A stretch of 64,000 nucleotides of DNA. It comes from Neolentinus lepideus HHB14362 ss-1. Lineage: Eukaryota; Basidiomycota; Agaricomycetes; Gloeophyllales; Gloeophyllaceae. The stretch covers positions 305,462-369,461 of the forward strand of contig KV425575.1 of the NCBI GenBank assembly GCA_001632425.1, written 5' to 3'. A program made the translations under genes and the position numbers. Each line of letters begins with the position of its first letter. Position 1 is the first letter of the stretch. Under the pieces are notes generated by a model. The model worked only from the letters and a program-made list of their open reading frames with translations, did not search any database and was not told the DNA's origin. This document shows positions 37,878 to 50,573 of the stretch, piece after piece.

Positions 37878-40800
37878 TTAAAGGTAGAAGGGTATGCCGT
37901 AGACGATCGGTGCAGCGCCAGTCAAATACTTGAGTTTGCAAGCATCTCGAGACTTTGCCACAGCCTCCACGATTGAGACCTCACGGCGGCTACTCTTGCC
38001 AGTCTTTCTGTTCCTGACACCGTCCTGAGTCAAGTCGAGTTTGTCGAAGACTGCTTGAGAGAACTTGTCAATATCTCTGTCGGTGACGTCCCAGAGATTG
38101 GCAACCAAGGTAGGGCTGTGTGACGAGATTATCAACGAACAACAGTAAACGGTCTTAGAAGAACGTACCAGCCAGCCAGCATGTAGTTGTATGGTGTCCC
38201 GATGGGATCGAAATCGCCCATAACTCGCAGAGCTCCAGAAGAACATCCCCATAGCATCGTGGCTGCACAGCACTTCAGGTGCCTAATCTTATGCGAACGT
38301 ACATACTGTTCGCCTCCTCCATGGCCAAAGTAGCTGCAGAATCGAACAATCAGCATCGACGCGAGATAAGTTCGGTGAAGAAACCTACATCACCAAGTCT
38401 CTGCTTGAGAGAGCGTTGGCAAACTCCAGTTCGCTTGGCTGCCGACCGATTATACCGTCCCAACCAACCTTTCGCATACCCGTTACCCAGTCACGGAATC
38501 GGCCTTCTGTAGCCTTGAGGTCGCCGCTGGGATTTAGGACACAATACACCTTTTCAGAGTTTACAACCACTCGGTCCGCAAGCTCGCCATCGTCTCCAGC
38601 TGCCATCCGGTGAAGCTTGACATAGTCGAGACGATCAAGGAGGAAGTCGCTACTTGGGATGCGACTGACACTTCTGCCTCTGAGAATCGGAAGGCTTTCC
38701 CAAGGGATTTCGTGAACGTTCTTGTCCAGTACGAGGAAGATATGTTCATCGTTCTCGACTGGCCGTAGCTTGGTCGAGTACTCCTCCAATACGAGACGGA
38801 CGTCTACAGCGACTTGGTCGAGATCCACTTCTGCAATGGCTACCTGTGCGCCATGTAGTTGGTAAAAGTCCAAGACGAAGTACACTAAGTCTTCGAGTTC
38901 CTCATCCCGGCACTGCGGAGACAGAGCACAGAAGCATTCGAGAATGGAGTCGTCCAGGCGAATATGATTCCTCCGCCTCTTGTCCAGAGACTTCAAGCTA
39001 TGCCGCAATACTTTATCGAGGCTGGCGCGGAATGATGCTAGAATCTCTGGGGTAATGTTCTGGCGCTGAGCGAAGATAGTCTGCAATACATGAATCAGTA
39101 ATGTTCATCTCGAAACATTCCGTCCACTGACCTTGAACGCTCCAAGCCAACAGAACTCGATGTTTTCCAGGAGGACGCGCAACCGGTTGTCAAGAGCACT
39201 CCTCTCAGCCCACCATGTGACCCTAGCTGCCTTGTCATGTGCCTGCGTAACCGCTGCAGCTTGCCTCGTTCCTTCGTCGCTCAATCGAATGATCTCGTGC
39301 AATTCGTCTATCGCACTGTCGAAAGACAAGTGTTCCTCTTCGTCAGTGTCTCTACGTCCACCCAGGGGTAAGCAGAACAGCAAAGGTTGACGATCTGCTG
39401 ATCGTCGAGACACGAACATGACACTCTTGTCTTCAGCAACGCTTATGTTCACGATACTCCAGTTTAGAGGCAGAGTCTTCATGTTAGAAATCGTCAAGCT
39501 CTCGATGTCTGGTTTATTGGCACGGCATCGCTCGCCAATTGCCGACCAATACTTCTTTAGCTCAGGATCTTCTAAGTTCAAGGAATCCGACTCTTCCCCT
39601 CCGAGTTCTAGTCGTGCAAACTGGCGAGTGACCTTTCGATGTTTAGACTGCTGAAGAGGAGATCCGTTGGGAGTAATTGAAGGCCACCGCAGGTCGTCTG
39701 AGTGGCCAGACTCAACGAACTTGCTATCGATTATTTCGAGTAGTTCTCGGCGGAGTAAAATGGCAGATGTATGGTCTGTCAAAGAAGTCATTAAACTTCT
39801 CGCTCAGGAACGTGGATCACGAGTTCGCACCTAGAAGCCCAGCCGCAAGCGCAGCGTCATTTCCTGCTCTTCCGAAGGACGTTTGTAAGGCACGGACAAG
39901 GGCCAGCGTTAGGACCGCACTGCGAACATGGGGAACTTGTCCTCTTCGTGATATTATGGATAAACCGGACCATAATAATCTCTCGGAGTTGGCGAGGGTT
40001 GAGAGGATATCCTGTGCTACCGGAGAGAGGGACGTTCGTTTCCCGGACAGTGATCCCATCGGAACTGATATGGCTGCGTTATCTTTGGTCAGACAGAACT
40101 CCAGAATAACTAGAGCTGATTACACACTAGACTCTGCAAGAGAGCTTAAGAACATGTCAGTTTGAAACCGGTTATAAACATCGACCAAAGTGAGCCTAGA
40201 CATCAGAGCCACTTCTTCGGCCTTCGAAGGATTAGAACAAGTCAGTAACACGAGTCAAGAGCAACTACCTTGGTCTCGGTGGAAGGAGGCAGTTCCAGAA
40301 AGCATCGGAGTAATTCCTTGTAGCGATCGTCGCCATCCTCACGTAGCAGCCATACTGTATACGGAGATATGAGTATTATTCAATGCAGATCCGTACAGAC
40401 CCACTTTGTTGTCGTAGAACAGTAGCCTTAAGCCCGGGTGCTATGGCATCCTTCAGGATTGATTCCACCATAGCGGACTTTCCATAGGTTACACTGGGCC
40501 GTCTGACTCTTCACCCATCGTCAGGGACTGTATACCGGAGATATCTTTAACTTACTCGGTAAGAGAGCCATCCAAGCCTGCAAAGGCATTCTCTAATTGT
40601 TCCAAAGTAGTGGTGGCATCGTCGTATAGGCGTTGTGCATCCTCTGGTTTCTCGCAGAGGCGATGATAATCACCTCGAAGACGCCTAATATCAGCTGCTT
40701 CTGGGCCAACGACATCCGTCAAGGAATTTGCGGCTTGTATCAAACTCTCCAAGCCTTCCGTCAGATGAGCAAGATGAAGCTGGACTTCGCCTTTCCTCGC

Positions 40801-43800
40801 TAATGCCCGCCCGACAGCCACAGGGGCGTTCAAGGAGCGTGCAAACTCCAGTGCCTGATCCGCAAAATACTCGGCTTCCCTAGCGGAACCTCTGGCAAAG
40901 TATGCCTGCGTCAGAGCGAACAGAGTGCCCAGTAGTCCATACGCGATGCGCCATTCGAGACCATCTCGACATGGCTGACGCGGTGATTGAATTGCATCGG
41001 AAGGGGAAGGCAGAGCTTCTTTGATATCGGTCATATCGAAGGGATTGTCGTCACTAGGTGGCTTAGACGGAGGCGGAGGCTGAAGACGTGCTAGACTGTC
41101 GAGTGCACGATTCCAAAGGCGAAGTGCCTGCAGCTGACCTTTGATAGATATCGACGGTTCATCCTGGCAGGAATTAACTAAAGGCCATAACTTAGCCAAA
41201 GTTCACGTTACTTACCCTGGAGTACTGGATGGCGGAGAATGTACTGCACGCAATGGCAGCTCTCTCAAGTTGGCACACTCGCATCTTGACGCGTTCATAT
41301 GTAGATAGACCTTTCTCGTCCAAATGTAGACTTCCCTGCAGCCCCATGGCTTCACAGTATGAAGTCGAGCTACAAAACGAGATCATTAAGAGAGGCCATA
41401 AAGCAAAATTGTTGCTAACCTGCGGAGTATGCTGTCGGTAATTGCCAAGGATTCTGCGTAACGAAGTAGGAAAAGGATGGCAGCCTCCTCTGATGCCTGC
41501 TGGCTGCGAACGACCGTCAAAGCCTGGCCATAGATTTTACTCGCTCTCTCGATTTTTCCGAGTCCCACGTATTCGTGAGCTAAGTCGACGCAGGCTTTGA
41601 CATAGCCTTAAACACGAAGGTCAGTTCAAAGAAACAGTCGCTACATTCTAGGAAGACCGACCGTCTCGGTTATTACCCGCATGGCGCTCTGCGAGACGTC
41701 GCATTACGTTCAGAATTTGTACTCTAGCTGGCACTTGGCCCAATAAGCTCAGCAATTGGGCGGTCATTTCTGGATGAAGTGTCAGCGCAAGGACGCCAGC
41801 GTGGAACTAACGTGCACTCGCCCAATAACCCGAATAACTTTCCGAAGTTATCGAATACAATAGCGGGCTCGCTAGTTTGGGTTGGACGTGCGGGTATAGC
41901 TTGCGGTGTATTAGTAGACATAGACTTCAGAGCTGCAAAACGCATGTTTATAAGCAGGCCGTCTATCGCTTAGACTTTCCGAACCTTCACGGGGCCTAGG
42001 TGTCATAGGATCCTGCTTCGATGTTCGGGAAGAGACCACTCGACGACCAGTTGTGCGCTTCGTGGCAGTCTTTGTCGCCTTCAGTGCGGCAGCTTTCTCC
42101 GGAGATTTGCTCTTCCTAGGAGATGCATGACTAAACATTTGGGTGAAGGGCTTCAGCAAATTACAAGTCTCCTCTAGTAAAGCAGGGATGGCAGCGACCC
42201 TGCTTGGATCACCAAGACGGTGCGCATGCAATGCTTGCCACATTCGTGACATGGCCAAATATTGCGACGCGTATTGCACCAGTCCCGCGTCCTCCCCGAA
42301 TTGCTACAGATCTCTCGTCAGACTTGGCTAAATTACGGTGAATGCACAGTACCTCTCGTGAGAGCAGTGCCGCAACCTCGTCTCCAATTTCATGCGGATG
42401 CCGCGTCACATCATTTCCATAATACGAAGCCTCTAGGCACTGAAGCAGGACCCTTGCCCTTCTGATCGGTCTCGTTTGCGGTTCATATACAGCAAGCGCA
42501 TCAGCTAGGATAGTTTCCACCACCCCGACTACACCCTCTTTCCACCTGCTTGCATCAAGGCTAGCAATCTGCCGCTCAAGGATCGCCCCGACGATATCAC
42601 CGTTGTTCGAAGATAGTACTCGTTTGAGGGATATATCAGCTGGCTGGCGGAATAGTTCGCACGTCGCCATGTAAGTCACTCGGTCGACAATTATCCCGAG
42701 CTGCTTGTCATTGGCCGTGGCTTCGAACGCGGAGCCGCAGGGACCCGACTTTGTTAGTTGAACGAAAGGCGTGCTAGAGAAGGAGAACGCTTTGATACAC
42801 TCAACGAATGCATCATGCGCGAGCTGCATCGCGATAAGTGCCACAAGTCTGAAATACGAGACAGGATGCACGGACCTTGCGCTCACCAATCTTGGAGTAG
42901 CAGACCCCAAGCAACTCCCAGCGCCGATACATCTGTTCCTCCAATTGTCTCCATGACTCCTCCTGCTTCTGCTCAGCATCCTCACCATTTCCCTTCCACC
43001 TGAGATGGAGTGCCTTCTCACCAAGTTCGCAGCCTGGTTGCAGGAATCGAATCGCGCTAGCGTGTCTGTTCGCTTGGTACAGCGTAGCCGCTGTATTGTA
43101 AAATGCCCCAGATACACAACGGACATAATTGGCATGGGTCCCGCCGTCGAGGTCAGAGGAGGAACAGAGGGAGAGAATTTGTCTGGCATGGGTGAGGAAG
43201 TCATAGGCTGGGGTGTGGGTGTCAATGTCGGACACGGACAGCGTGGTTCGTGCTAGAGTGAAAAGGGTCTCGAACGCTGGCGTCAGAATCTCTGTGGTAA
43301 TAAGGCCCTGGAAATCGGATCATTCATCAATGACCGCCGCGTTAGATATCAGGCGAGACAAACCGACCTGCTCGAGCACCTGTTGCAGGACTGCTACAAT
43401 GTCAACTAGCAGATCAACTGTATCGTGTTTGTTTGCAGCATTCAAGCACGAGGACATAGAACCATCCACGAGCTTAACAGCAACCCTTCGGAGCTTCTCC
43501 AAAGCTCTTCGGACTTTGGCTGAGATGCGTTGCGATTTCTCGTCCGCACTTCGACAGCTCACCAATGATTTGCACTGATGGATAGCTGATTTCACCTCAC
43601 GAATACGCTGTCCATGGTCCTCTGTACGATAGCAGTCATGTCATGACTATCGCAAACAATACAGGCAGGGTGAAGGATACTCACCAGATGGCGACTCTGA
43701 ATTGACCAGATTTTCCAGGTACGTAGCGACAGCGGCAAGAGAGACGCAAACCTTGGCGCATTGGACGAGACGATCTTGCTTTTCCTTGCAAGAAGCAGCG

Positions 43801-45206
43801 TTGGTTTTCGATGTCTCTGTTCTGCTCTCGAGACTCTGCCCTCTGCTGGAACCGGTCGATTCCGTCTGAGAAGCAGGACGACACGATGTGGACCCCTGCA
43901 GAAATCCAGATATCTGCTCAACGAGTACCAGATTTCCGGTCTGCGCGCATAGGTGAATTGGAGAGATAAATCCGAAAGGAAAGCAGACACACCCTTGTCA
44001 CCGTATTCATGCAATACTCGCCACACTCGACGAAGCCTCTTCCAGTGAGCCAATTAGATCCGTCACTACGTTTCTGTGCACAGGAAACCAATAACGAGAA
44101 ACACGAGCAGATACAATTACTTGCATCCTCTTCCTGTTTCGATGCCGTCTTTCTCGAGGTACCGCAGACAGACTTGGCGAAAACAGCAAAGAACTTGGTC
44201 GTCTGATCCCAGAGTGTGTCGGGCGCAACAGCGCCCGGACTTGCATGCATCAGACACAACAAGCCGTAGACCCGAACTCGAAGGACCGCTGCAGGGTGCC
44301 CAGAACATAGTGTGCTTGATTTGACTAGAGCTGTGTATGCCCGGGTATATATGGAGTCTAAATGTTTAGCGGGTAGTTGTGACAGGTTGGGTGTCCAGCT
44401 TAGAAGTGTGGTATTGTTGAATAGGATGTCCGGGAGGGAGTCCACGCCCGACGCCAAGCTCGTTTGGAATATGGAACTGCAGGTGGTGATGAGGGAGTAA
44501 AGCAGATACATAGATATGAGATTTAACAGATCAGGGTCAACAAATGGTGAGGAGGGTAGAGGCAGACTGAGGAGGCGGAACTCTTCGGGCATGGCGCTAT
44601 TGTTCCAGATATTGCCAAAAGGATGCGGAGACATCAACGACAGGCAGTGAGAGACCAAGCGAGGGCGAATGTCACTCAGAAGGTCCGCAGAAGCAGAATA
44701 CTATGGGCAGTGAGCGGAAGAACATTCGTTGGAGCAAGTTCATTACTCACCATTTCAAGGTTCACCAGCTTCCCTATCATACTTGAAGCCGCCCTGTCCA
44801 CATCCATATCGTCCGAGTTCAGCTCTCTGAGCTTCTGCAAAGACTCTCTAACTTGCTGAACAGTTTTGCCGATTCTTGAAACACTCCAGGAGCCCGTTGA
44901 AGTCTTGCTAGTCGGACGAAGCTTGGATGACGCTGACGCTTTCCATCCTGCTTGCACTGCAGACGATAAATACTGGGACGCTTCATTTACCTGTCGCATT
45001 GCTATTCTTCTATAGTCTTGTGAAGGAGGAGCAGGGACTTTCCGCTTTCCTTTGACATCTTTGGGATTGGAAACATTGAGACCAGATGCAAATTGCTCAG
45101 CCAGTTCATCAATAGTAGGAGTCGTTGCCGTAGTAGGAGTCGAAGTCTTAGATTTCGCGACTCTGGTGGTTGCAGCGCGACGCCGAGTAGACTGTGCAGG
45201 GGGCAT
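37878..45206 (-). CDS. ESP1: Separase (peptidase C50)
   Basis: The caspase-like protease that cleaves the kleisin Scc1/Rad21 of cohesin at anaphase. About 7.3 kb with many short introns. The N-terminal two thirds is a long alpha-helical array without sharp motifs. The peptidase domain is at the C-terminus: EHIFLVLDKNVHEIPWESLPILRGRSVSRIPS, then the catalytic His in YFGHGGGEQYVR and the catalytic Cys in CCAATMLWGCSSGAL, then GTPYNYMLAG and PTLVANLWDVTDRDIDKF. It ends VAKSRDACKLKYLTGAAPIVYGIPFYL. The start was set at 45206 (MPPAQSTRRRAATTR). An in-frame ATG at 45317 would add 37 residues. The catalytic dyad is intact. Exact intron borders in the N-terminal part are not worked out. Confidence 0.93.
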
Positions 45207-45470
45207 AGCTAGCAGTAGATCTGGATCTGTCGCGGTTGAGGTCAAGCTGTTGCGGATTTGCGCGGAGAAAGAAGTTGGAACGCGACGCGTCTCATCACGT
45301 GATCGTTTCTGTGGCACGCTTCCGAGCTTTCCGAGTCAGTGAGAGACCTTTCCGAGCCATCGCGTGCCAGACACGCGCGTACCCAATAAGGAAGTTGGCT
45401 GCTACGGCCTTACATCCCAGTGAGAGCACTAGTCATGAGTGCTCTCAGAATCTGAGTGCTCTCACTATTT
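45207..45470 (-). promoter_or_regulatory. Separase upstream region with MCB, E-box and a hairpin
   Basis: Seen: an ACGCGT (MluI cell-cycle box) at 45285-45290, CACGTG within TCACGTGA at about 45296-45303, and an 11-bp inverted repeat GTGAGAGCACT (45420-45430) / AGTGCTCTCAC (45455-45465), with a third TGAGTGCTCTCA at 45436-45447. MCB sites are known to bind MBF in fungi. Control of separase through them is inference. If translation starts at 45317, the first two sites are coding instead. Confidence 0.35.
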
Positions 45471-47150
45471 ATTCTCAAGTATTATTTCGCAGTGGCCTCT
45501 TCCTGCCAGTTCTTTGTTCTTGCAAAGGATGCAATTATTGACTGACAGCGCCGAAAGTCAAGGGTTATACCAATATCACGTCGTTATCAATGGCCAATTC
45601 AACCCTCCAGGCGCTCTTGAGGACTAATTCAGACCCGTCGACAAGTAAGGGCAGAATCTAGCTTGTCATGGCCATACATTCAAATTTCTGACCTGATAAT
45701 CAACGTCCAGACCTTATGTGGATCCAGGCTCTGCCTCATTGATAATGGCAGGTACTACATCAGGAAAATGTCATCCGGGCTTAGCGGTCTTTCCCGGTCT
45801 TTTTCGGTCTTAGGACGACTTATTTAAGGAAAATTAAGCCAAGTCCCGGCGCCTAAAGCACCGAAAGGTGGCGAAGGATCGCCGAAAGCCCGCCTAAGAC
45901 GCCTTTAAGTCCCCTAAGGAAATTTAAGCCAAGTCCCTTCGGCCTGACATTTTCCTGATGTAAGCGCCCGTGTCTTTATATAACTGCTAAATCATATAGT
46001 CCCGAACCATCTCTCGCCCGAGCAGCCCTCTGCAGCAGCGCTCGTTCCGCACAGGATTGACGCTTCAATCCGCCTTCACGAGTGGATAGCTCAATCAAAC
46101 ATCGTGCTACGATTCATCGGGGCTACGAGTTCACTCATAAACCTGGAACTCCTCGTACATGACGAAGGCAGTTCAGACTCGACCACCATGAATCGGACGG
46201 TCCTGGGCCTTGCCTCCTCTATACCACCTTCAGTCCGATTGAGGGCCGAGGGATTGTCTGGTATACGCCAGACTGTCGCCGAAGACACCGTGTCGCAGCC
46301 TCTGGCATTGATCCAGCCACCATAAGTGCTCCGAAGAACACCGTGGGCCGTGATGGTATATTGACAATGTTACTGCTCGATAAATAGGCTTGCCTCGTAT
46401 AGTTCATGACCGTCGTGCACATGGTTGGCCTACCACGGCAGGAAATCAACTGAGACAACACAATCTGAGTATTGTTTCAGCCGTGCTTCAAGTGCGGGAC
46501 CCTGCCAAGGTTCGCTCGTGGGGTATGTCGGATCTGCTATAGAAGTCATGCAGGTTGTCTATGCGGCGATTGATACTAGAGATACTTGGCACCCTTCGCC
46601 GTCTGCGCACGCTTGCTGGTGCGTCCGAGAACGTACAGGGTCTGCTCTTACGGACAATTTTTGGAGTCTATACGTGGCTGCCTAGGCGCCACGACACAAG
46701 GGTGAGATGCTGTGCCCTGTCCCGGTGAGCAATATGTTGTCATCAGATATACTCCTGGTGATAGAGATCAATAGGTAACCTCGAGAAAAGTATGACTGTG
46801 AGGTGACTATGCACTTGACGAGCATCATTCAGTATAGAGGACAAATCTGCCCCGAAACACTGTCCTACCAAACAACTGTTACCCGGTCTAACAACCGATG
46901 CAGCGTCGTTACCAAGCGGTCAAGGGGGTGATATTAGAACGGTAGATACACACAACCACGACGGTGAGATGTAAATATGTCTCACGACAAAAATATATGC
47001 TACTGAGTCCAACGTCCACAAGGGCGCGGCATAGAGGAATAGGGGATAGGAAATCGTGATAAAAACATACGCAGAACAAGAGGGACTAGATAGAACACCG
47101 CATGTCCAGGGTCATGTCATTACTATTGTAGGATATCATCTGAATAGAAT
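45471..47150. other. Intergenic region between separase and chitin deacetylase
   Basis: The outer part of the separase promoter, a 203-bp MITE (45758-45960), and the 3' flank of the deacetylase. No other gene is supported. Confidence 0.4.
45758..45960. mobile_element. MITE, 203 bp, with TA target-site duplication (Tc1/mariner-like ends)
   Basis: The ends are perfect 16-bp inverted repeats, CATCAGGAAAATGTCA at 45758-45773 and its reverse complement at 45945-45960. Each end is flanked by TA (45756-45757 and 45961-45962). Inside are two near-copies of TAAGGAAAWTTAAGCCAAGTCCC (about 45836-45855 and 45914-45936). There is no coding capacity. A TA duplication and short inverted ends are the marks of non-autonomous Tc1/mariner elements. 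The source transposase is not in the window. Confidence 0.85.
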
Positions 47151-49369
47151 TCATAGTAACAGCACTGCACCCGATGCAAGCCCCACGAGCGTCGTGAGGA
47201 GCACAGCAGCCAGGGACGTGGAAATGGCTGTTAGGGACGAAGCGCCTGAGGAGTTGGAGGGGGCTGCAGCGTTGGTGCCAGTGACGCCGGCGGTGGCAGT
47301 CGGCGAACCGTAGGGTATCTGCCCATGGCATTCAACCAATGAAAACATGACGTGAAAACGACAACACTCACAGAAGTCGAAACAGATCCTGCATGGCCCG
47401 AGCTGAACGGCAACGAGACTGGAGCATTCACAGACGCAGTCGGAGCCAATAGCGTTCCATTCCTAACACCCGACATCCACTGTGCGAAGTTCTGAAGGCA
47501 CCGCGATATCAGCCACCTGCGCACCTCGCAGAACAACTGCAAGACTCACAGGATAGGTATAACCCTGCTCCACATACGGGTTCGTGTTGTTATTGCACAC
47601 CGCAAGCGGTGTGATCCACTTGAACGCCTGCTGGATCTTCGGGAACCACTTCATGTTCTCTGACATGGTGAAATTTTCCTGTCATATATGCCTTTAATCT
47701 TCTGCGCATGCATTCAGAGTCAGAATACATACCAACTCATGACTGAGCACTAAGATACCCTCAGTGTCATAAGTCCCATTCAGAGCCTTGTTGATGATGT
47801 TCTGAAATTCATAAATGAGTACTCGTAGCAATGCATTAGTTGATAGTGTTGGATAGCAGCTCACCTGGTAGTTCTGGTCGATAGTTGTCGACGGCAGACT
47901 CGGGTATTCGTAGTCGAACGTGTCCTCGACCCAGATGACAGTCTGCATGCCCAATGCCTGGGCGATGTACCGTATACGGTCGTCGACATCACCGAATGGA
48001 GGCCGCCAGCACTGGGGTGTGATGCCAAGAACATCCTTGATGGCCTTCTTCGAGAAGTATACTATCAATGTGCGTACATAGTGGGGAATAGGCAAACGAC
48101 AATGTAGACGTATGCGTTAGTGCTGTAGGAGACACTCAGGGATAGCAGGTAGACCTACGCTCAGCAAAAGCCTCTTCGTTCGTTAAAGCCGTCATGTACC
48201 GATGCGACCAGGTATGCGCGCAGCTAAATCCGGTTGAGCGTTGCATCAAGAACGTCAATACGGAGGATCGATCGAGGCCAGAACGTTTTATGTCCGGATA
48301 GTCAGAAGATAGCCAAGCCAAGCCATCAGTAAAGTATATCGGGCGCCAGCTGGCTGAAAAGACGCACATCTCGTGACCATCAGCAAGACCCCTTTGCGCC
48401 TCAAGCGGCCAATCAAAGACGTTGGAGCCGATGTAGAATAAGGTCGCCTTCTGGTTCTGCTGTTGCAAATAGTCCTGTTGATTGCAGTAGTGAGTATAAT
48501 CCAATACTGTAAATTTGAGTATGAAAACGTGCATAGTACGCATTGTGAGAGCAGTTGGGTCCGTCGTCGACAGTCAGACCCCAAGTGTTAGGAGTGGGGC
48601 AGCGAGTAACGTCGTCAGCGATCCCGGAAATTTTAGGTGTCGTGCATTGGTGCCACGACCACCAGCAATCAGGGTCCTATAAAAATCGTATTTCCGTGAG
48701 CAACCCCACTTGGCAATGGCGTGAACGAAAAGGCTTACAGTTGCAGGGTATGTGGGCGTCACATTGGAGAAATCTCCCATCTACAGTTTCAATGAGTTGT
48801 GCGCTACCGACCAGATAAACACACTATACATACAGGAGTGCCCTTAGGCGCGATCTGGGGTATCCTACAGACGGATGATTAAATTGGTACACGCCTCGTG
48901 TTGTCCTCATGGGAGAGACAGAGAGTACGTACGACGAGTTGAGGGTGTTGAACAGAGCCACTGCATTAGTGTCCGCCGTTTGCAGATTGGCGATTTGCCA
49001 GATGGTCTAGGGTGAACCAATGCGCGTCAGGAAAGGCACATAACAAACTCTGCCAAGCTTTTCGAAGACCACGCCGACTCACAGGATAGTTGCTGATCTA
49101 GAGAATAGGGGAAGCAATTCAGTCAGAAATAGTTCGCGACAAGGCAATCGGTGAGAAAACTGAAGGAAGTTCATAAAGCTTCCCAAGGCTAATCCTCCAG
49201 ACTGTTCCTATAATTCTTTCCTGCTACTCACCATAGCTTGTACAGGGGCGTAGGAGTAGGCCAGGCATTCCGCCGTTGGGTCAACGCTCACAGCCTTGTC
49301 CTGCCATGACTGGGCATTCGAGAAAGCGGCCAGGGTCAATGAAGCCGCCACAAAGGTCTTGAGCGCCAT
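47151..49369 (-). CDS. Chitin deacetylase (CE4), secreted and GPI-anchored
   Basis: Deacetylates cell-wall chitin to chitosan. The start ATG (49369-49367) opens a signal peptide, MALKTFVAASLTLAAFSNA. Middle exons give DPDCWWSWHQCTTPK and DVTRCPTPNTWGLTVDDGPN, with NodB motif 1 (TVDDGP) carrying the metal and base aspartates. Motif 2 is HTWSHRYMTALTNEE, motif 3 is RPPFGDVDDR, motif 4 is WVEDTFDYEYP, and motif 5 is ILVLSHEL. The C-terminus is Ser/Thr/Ala-rich, NSSGASSLTAIS, followed by a hydrophobic tail ending in ASGAVLLL, a GPI-attachment signal. About ten short introns. All catalytic motifs are present. The only oddity is Ser before His in motif 5, where Thr is more usual. Confidence 0.92.
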
Positions 49370-50573
49370 ATTGTCTTGTTAAACGAATGCAAGACGCTGA
49401 AGACCTGCTGAGGGACAGCGCCGGACCTGGAGTAAGTAGAGATTCGAGACAAGGATGAATGTGCGCAGGACCCGAAAGTAAAAAGGACTCTGGCCCTCAG
49501 TCCAACCACCAAGCCGCTCGGCAATACCCTATGACGTATAAGGTAATCGAGTTATTTATATATGCTGCATGTGTGGCGTGTACTAAGTTTAGCCTGAGTC
49601 GCTCCTATTTTTGGTACTCTGGCAGCGCTTTTGGCATGCAACCCTGCTTGAATGGACCCCAATCTATTACACTCAGCCTGAAAAATGCCACGAAAGTCAT
49701 GTAAGGTTGACCGTTACCACGTATAATTCATATATCGAGCAGTATTCGAATGTGTATATCAACCCGTGTGACCAACGACATACATTTACGAACGTTCATG
49801 ATGTCCGAGATGCGTAGCATACCAGGTGGACTTTGCGCGCGGAGGTATTAATACCAGCTGACTCTGATAGGGCGTAGAGTGGGCTCAGGGCTGGCAGAAA
49901 ATAACATTTCAGCTTGCCGACTAGGGAACAACGCGAACGAAGCGCCCACCGACGAATTGCCGTGTAACCAAGCCATTCTGCACATATTTACGACTCTCAC
50001 ATCGGCCCCCCCAGCCCACAAAGCAAGCAAAACAAGGAGCTTCATCTCATCGAGTATTTCTCGTCTTCAAGACACACTCCATTCGTTTGCATCGTGATAC
50101 TAAATATAAGGCATGATTGGTGCTCACTGCAGGCTGGTGTTTAGTGCGAAACTTTCGACTGGACATACAGCTACCGACAAATCGTTAGAGCACTTCAAGC
50201 TTTAAACAAGCTTCAAAGTTTCAAAACCCATCAATCGGTAGTTAGATCCACTTCACGCCATCAGGCGCTACCCCATTTAGTGTATACAGTGGCTAGTATT
50301 TGTATGACGACTTGCTCTCCATTGAAACGTGAGTTTGCCGTCTCTAGTATCTATATAACGACAAGCAGGAAATGTGATTTTACTACCAATATCATACCGT
50401 GGGTATTGAGAGCAGCTTAGAGACTTTAATTTTAAACTTGAGTTCTGAGCAAGTCGATTTGACATTTTGTTGATGCACGTGATCGGCCTCCCACAGTTAC
50501 AACTTTTCTGTAGAGTTTAACGACTAGAAGGTTATAACTTATAGCTATCTGATACCCCTCTACATTCCATGTC
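49370..50573. other. Intergenic region before the VPS3 C-terminal half
   Basis: The deacetylase promoter is at the left. No CNH exons of VPS3 are found here, although the gene to the right needs them. A palindromic stretch built on CAAGCTT lies near 50195-50220. No mobile element was recognised. Confidence 0.4.
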
